DNA of 6,487 bases from positions 1 to 6,487 of the forward strand of contig JAEDKA010000086.1 in NCBI GenBank assembly GCA_016296065.1, in the 5' to 3' direction. Both the position numbers and the translations under genes were made by a program. This DNA comes from Kiritimatiellia bacterium. Lineage in GTDB: Bacteria; Verrucomicrobiota; Kiritimatiellia; RFP12; UBA1067. Under the pieces are notes generated by a model. That model ran no database searches, was not told where the DNA came from, and saw only the letters and a list, made by a program, of their open reading frames with translations. Of this stretch, positions 4,007 to 6,487 are shown in pieces. Numbering within the stretch: position 1 is the stretch's first letter; each line of letters begins with the position of its first letter.

Positions 4007-6316
4007 ATGAAACTGTCATACTATGCCTGCGCGGCGCTTGCGGCCGTGGTTACTCTCGCTGCATCCGCAGCGACGTTCGAAATCGGCGAGGACGATTTCC
4101 TCCTCGACGGCAAGCCTTTCGTCATGCGCTGCGGCGAGGTACACTACGCGCGCATTCCGCGCGCATACTGGCAGCACAGGCTGCAGATGCTGCGCGCGAT
4201 GGGATGCAACGCAGTCGGGTGCTACATGTTCTGGAACTTCCACGAACGCGAGAAGGGCGTCTTCAAGTGGGACGGACGCGCGGACGCCGCGGAGTTCTGC
4301 CGCATGGCGCAGAAGGAGGGGCTGTGGGTGATTCTCCGTCCCGGACCCTACAGCTGCGCCGAGTGGGAAGGCGGCGGCGCGCCGTGGTGGCTGATGAAGG
4401 ACGACGCGTCGAAGCCGATTTCGATGCGCTCGTCAGATCCGCGCTGGGTCGTTCCCGCGACGAACTGGCTGCACGAGGTCGGACGTCAGCTCGCGGGGCT
4501 CCAGGTCACGAAGGGCGGACCGATCCTGATGGTGCAGGTCGAGAACGAGTACGGACTCCACGGAAGCGACGTCGCGTACATGCGCGCTCTCCGCCAGGCA
4601 GTGATCGACGCGGGATTCGAGGTTCCGCTCTACGCGTGCAATCCGCCGCGGGTAATGCAGAACGGATTCATCCCCGAGCTGTTCCAGGCGGCGAACTTCG
4701 GCGCGGATCCCAAGCAGCGTTTCGGAATCGTGCGGCAATACCAGCCAAAGGGTCCGCTTATGTGCGCGGAGTACTATCCCGCGTGGTTCGACACATGGGG
4801 ACAGGCGCACCACTACGCGAAAAGCGACCGAGAGTTTTTCGGTCCGATAGACTGGATGTTCGACCACCGCGTCAGCTTCTCGCTCTACATGGCGCACGGA
4901 GGCACAAGCTTCGGCGGATGGACCGGGTGCCGCAATCCGTTCGTGCCTAACGTGACGAGCTACGACTACGAGGCGCCGATGAGCGAGAACGGACGCGCAA
5001 ATCCGAGCTACGCGAAGTACCGCGAGCGCGCGATGCGCCATCTCAACGAAGGCGAGACAGTTCCCGAACAGCCCGCGGACATTCCGACGAAGGCATACGG
5101 AACGGTCGCGATGGCGCGCGCTGCGTCCGTCGCCGCGCTCGTCAAAAGAGAATTGAAGCTGGAGCGTCCGCAGTTCATGGAGAAACTCGGACAGGGCTTC
5201 GGACTCGTCTCTTACGAGCGCATGCTCGCGCCGGAGGAGGGGGGGCTCCTGAGCGTCGACGAGCTGCACGACTTCGGCTATGTGTTTCTCGACGGAAAGT
5301 GCATCGGAGTTCTCGACCGGAGGCATCGCGGAATAAGGCCGCGCATCTACCGCTCGAAGGAGAAGAGTCCGCGGCTCCTGCAGATCGTCGTCGAGGGGAT
5401 GGGGCGCATCAACTCCTCGTCCGGAATGGAGGACCGCAAGGGCATGAGCGGACGCGTCCGTCTCGACAAGACGGAGCTGAAGGGATGGACCGCGCGGATG
5501 ATTCCGCTCGATCCCGACGGAGAGGACATTCTCGGCAGGGCGAAGACTGCGGCTTCGGCGCAGGCGGACGGCGCAGCCGATGCACCGTCGCTCTACGTCG
5601 GCACTCTCGACGTCCCTGACGAAACGCCGGCCGACACGTTCCTCGACATGACGACTTGGACGAAGGGAATCGTGTGGGTGAACGGACACAACCTCGGGCG
5701 CTTCTGGTCGATAGGTCCGCAGCAGACGCTGTACGTGCCTGGCTGCTGGCTGAAGATGGGCGGCAACGAGGTCGTCGTTCTCGATTTCTTCGGTCCGCGC
5801 GGAAAGTGCGAAGTGAACTTCGTCGGGAAGGCGGTGCTCGACGTTCTCCAGCTCGACACGGACTTCAACCGCGTGCGGCGCGAGCACGAGAAGTTCGTCG
5901 GGGGAGAGGAGGTTGCATCTGGTACATTTCCGCCCGGTGACGAATCGCAGGTCGTGATGTTCGGCAAGGGCGTGCGCGGGAACTACTTCACGATGCAGGC
6001 GGTCACGACATACGACCCGAAGAACCTTGCGACGATTTCGGAGTTCGCGTTTCTCGACAGGGACGGGAATCCGATGAACTCGCTGGACGTGCAGATAACC
6101 GGCGTCGACAGCGAGGAGGAGATTCGCGAGGACGGCGTTGCGGAGAACGCGATCGACGGGCAGATCGAGGCGTACTGGCTCACGAGCTCGCGGACGCTTC
6201 CCCACTGGATCGAGTTCCACGTTTCGGCAAAGCCGGAGATCTTCGGCTTCCGCTACACTCCCCGCCAGAACAAAAACATCGGCCGCATCAAGGACTGGAA
6301 GTTCTTCGCGCGCTGA
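4007..6316 (+). CDS. Secreted GH35 beta-galactosidase-like glycosidase with C-terminal discoidin-like region
   Basis: This 769-residue retaining glycoside hydrolase of family 35 would cleave terminal beta-galactosides from glycans outside the cytoplasm. Residues 1-22 form a signal peptide with likely cleavage after ASA. The catalytic barrel spans about 27-345: GEVHYARIPRAYW (43-55), GCYMFWNFHE (71-80), RPGPYSCAEW (111-120), the family signature GGPILMVQVENEY (170-182) with Glu181 as expected acid/base, and CAEYYPAWFDTWG (253-265) with Glu255 as expected nucleophile. Galactose-binding-like beta domains follow, including GIVWVNGHNLGRFWSIGPQQ (554-573). The end (about 655-769) resembles an F5/8 type C (discoidin) domain, with AIDG (715-718) and GRIKDWKFFAR at the C-terminus. 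A full domain usually runs some 40 residues further, so it looks shortened; no continuation is seen in other frames. It has its own promoter 46 bp after the nitroreductase. Exact substrate (galactan, mucin or host glycan) is not determinable. Confidence 0.95.
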   Translation: MKLSYYACAALAAVVTLAASAATFEIGEDDFLLDGKPFVMRCGEVHYARIPRAYWQHRLQMLRAMGCNAVGCYMFWNFHEREKGVFKWDGRADAAEFCRMAQKEGLWVILRPGPYSCAEWEGGGAPWWLMKDDASKPISMRSSDPRWVVPATNWLHEVGRQLAGLQVTKGGPILMVQVENEYGLHGSDVAYMRALRQAVIDAGFEVPLYACNPPRVMQNGFIPELFQAANFGADPKQRFGIVRQYQPKGPLMCAEYYPAWFDTWGQAHHYAKSDREFFGPIDWMFDHRVSFSLYMAHGGTSFGGWTGCRNPFVPNVTSYDYEAPMSENGRANPSYAKYRERAMRHLNEGETVPEQPADIPTKAYGTVAMARAASVAALVKRELKLERPQFMEKLGQGFGLVSYERMLAPEEGGLLSVDELHDFGYVFLDGKCIGVLDRRHRGIRPRIYRSKEKSPRLLQIVVEGMGRINSSSGMEDRKGMSGRVRLDKTELKGWTARMIPLDPDGEDILGRAKTAASAQADGAADAPSLYVGTLDVPDETPADTFLDMTTWTKGIVWVNGHNLGRFWSIGPQQTLYVPGCWLKMGGNEVVVLDFFGPRGKCEVNFVGKAVLDVLQLDTDFNRVRREHEKFVGGEEVASGTFPPGDESQVVMFGKGVRGNYFTMQAVTTYDPKNLATISEFAFLDRDGNPMNSLDVQITGVDSEEEIREDGVAENAIDGQIEAYWLTSSRTLPHWIEFHVSAKPEIFGFRYTPRQNKNIGRIKDWKFFAR

Positions 6317-6487
6317 ACTGTCCCGCTGCCCTCTTTCAAAACCGAGGATTGCATATAGCACATTTGCAGCGTAGAAACGCACCTGGCGAAGTGGCCCAGC
6401 GGTTTGGAATCGCACCCGGGCCTACGGGTCACTCGTGAATTGCAAGTCAGGTGAGTCAATTTTCTGAAGATGGATCCGAGGGGTCTC
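6317..6487. other. Gene-free right end with four consecutive small hairpins
   Basis: No gene is seen after the GH35 stop codon. Four inverted repeats follow each other closely: CTGG/CCAG (6383-6399), GCGGTT-TGG-AATCGC (6399-6413, one G-T pair), ACCCG-GGCCTA-CGGGT (6414-6429) and ACTC/GAGT (6431-6456). None is followed by a T run, so this is not an ordinary terminator. It might be the start of a structured RNA or repeat that continues past the window. Confidence 0.4.

Noticed and set aside
4433..6415. 660-codon minus-strand open frame opposite the GH35 gene
   Set aside because: It is an antisense shadow of a GC-rich gene, rich in Arg/Leu/Val/His without any domain, while the plus strand encodes a clear GH35 enzyme.
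6383..6456. tRNA gene
   Set aside because: GTGGCCCAGCGGTTTGG resembles a D arm, but no 7-bp acceptor stem, proper anticodon loop or T arm can be assembled on either strand.

Overview
The window looks like chromosomal DNA of a GC-rich, probably anaerobic bacterium. The protein styles (a RAYT of the 'FVTFRLADS..MPNHVH' type, a secreted GH35 glycosidase, NadA, a ferredoxin-nitroreductase) would fit the PVC group, perhaps a gut Kiritimatiellota/Verrucomicrobiota lineage. That placement is an inference from general resemblance; no marker gene is present.

Left third (1-1190): a REP/RAYT locus. A single-strand transposase of the REP-associated tyrosine transposase family (120-803, minus) lies between REP palindromes in opposite orientations (67-87 and 910-930), both with their conserved tails facing the gene. 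The 119 bp at the left edge of the window (1-119) recur almost unchanged at 949-1067, so the 829-bp transposase segment sits between long direct repeats. A further REP array follows to 1189. In total nine REP hairpins (AAGCGGCG, 3-nt loop, CGCCGCTT) are visible.

Middle (1190-2100): about 900 bp with no credible protein gene but much structure. Two copies of a 129-bp sequence (1588-1716 and 1888-2016) each begin with a REP hairpin, align without gaps at roughly 84% identity and are spaced exactly 300 bp apart. Between them lies a 119-nt segment closed by a 13-bp imperfect stem (1734-1852). Several smaller hairpins with 3-nt loops are scattered through the region.

Right two thirds (2100-6487): three plus-strand genes. 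nadA (2161-3069) encodes quinolinate synthase for NAD biosynthesis, with an extended -10 promoter, an inverted repeat over its -35 region and a good Shine-Dalgarno. Sixty bases downstream, after a pyrimidine-rich spacer with a 7-base periodicity and no Shine-Dalgarno, comes a two-[4Fe-4S] ferredoxin/nitroreductase fusion (3130-3960). Next is a secreted GH35 beta-galactosidase-like enzyme with a C-terminal discoidin-like region (4007-6316). It has its own promoter, which carries a perfect 18-bp palindrome and predicts a leaderless transcript. The last 171 bp hold no gene but contain four consecutive small hairpins.

NadA and the nitroreductase may share a transcript. The GH35 gene is probably a separate, separately regulated unit for extracytoplasmic glycan use. 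No known defence system, CRISPR array or biosynthetic cluster is visible. The unusual content is the REP/RAYT region and the structured noncoding stretch beside it.
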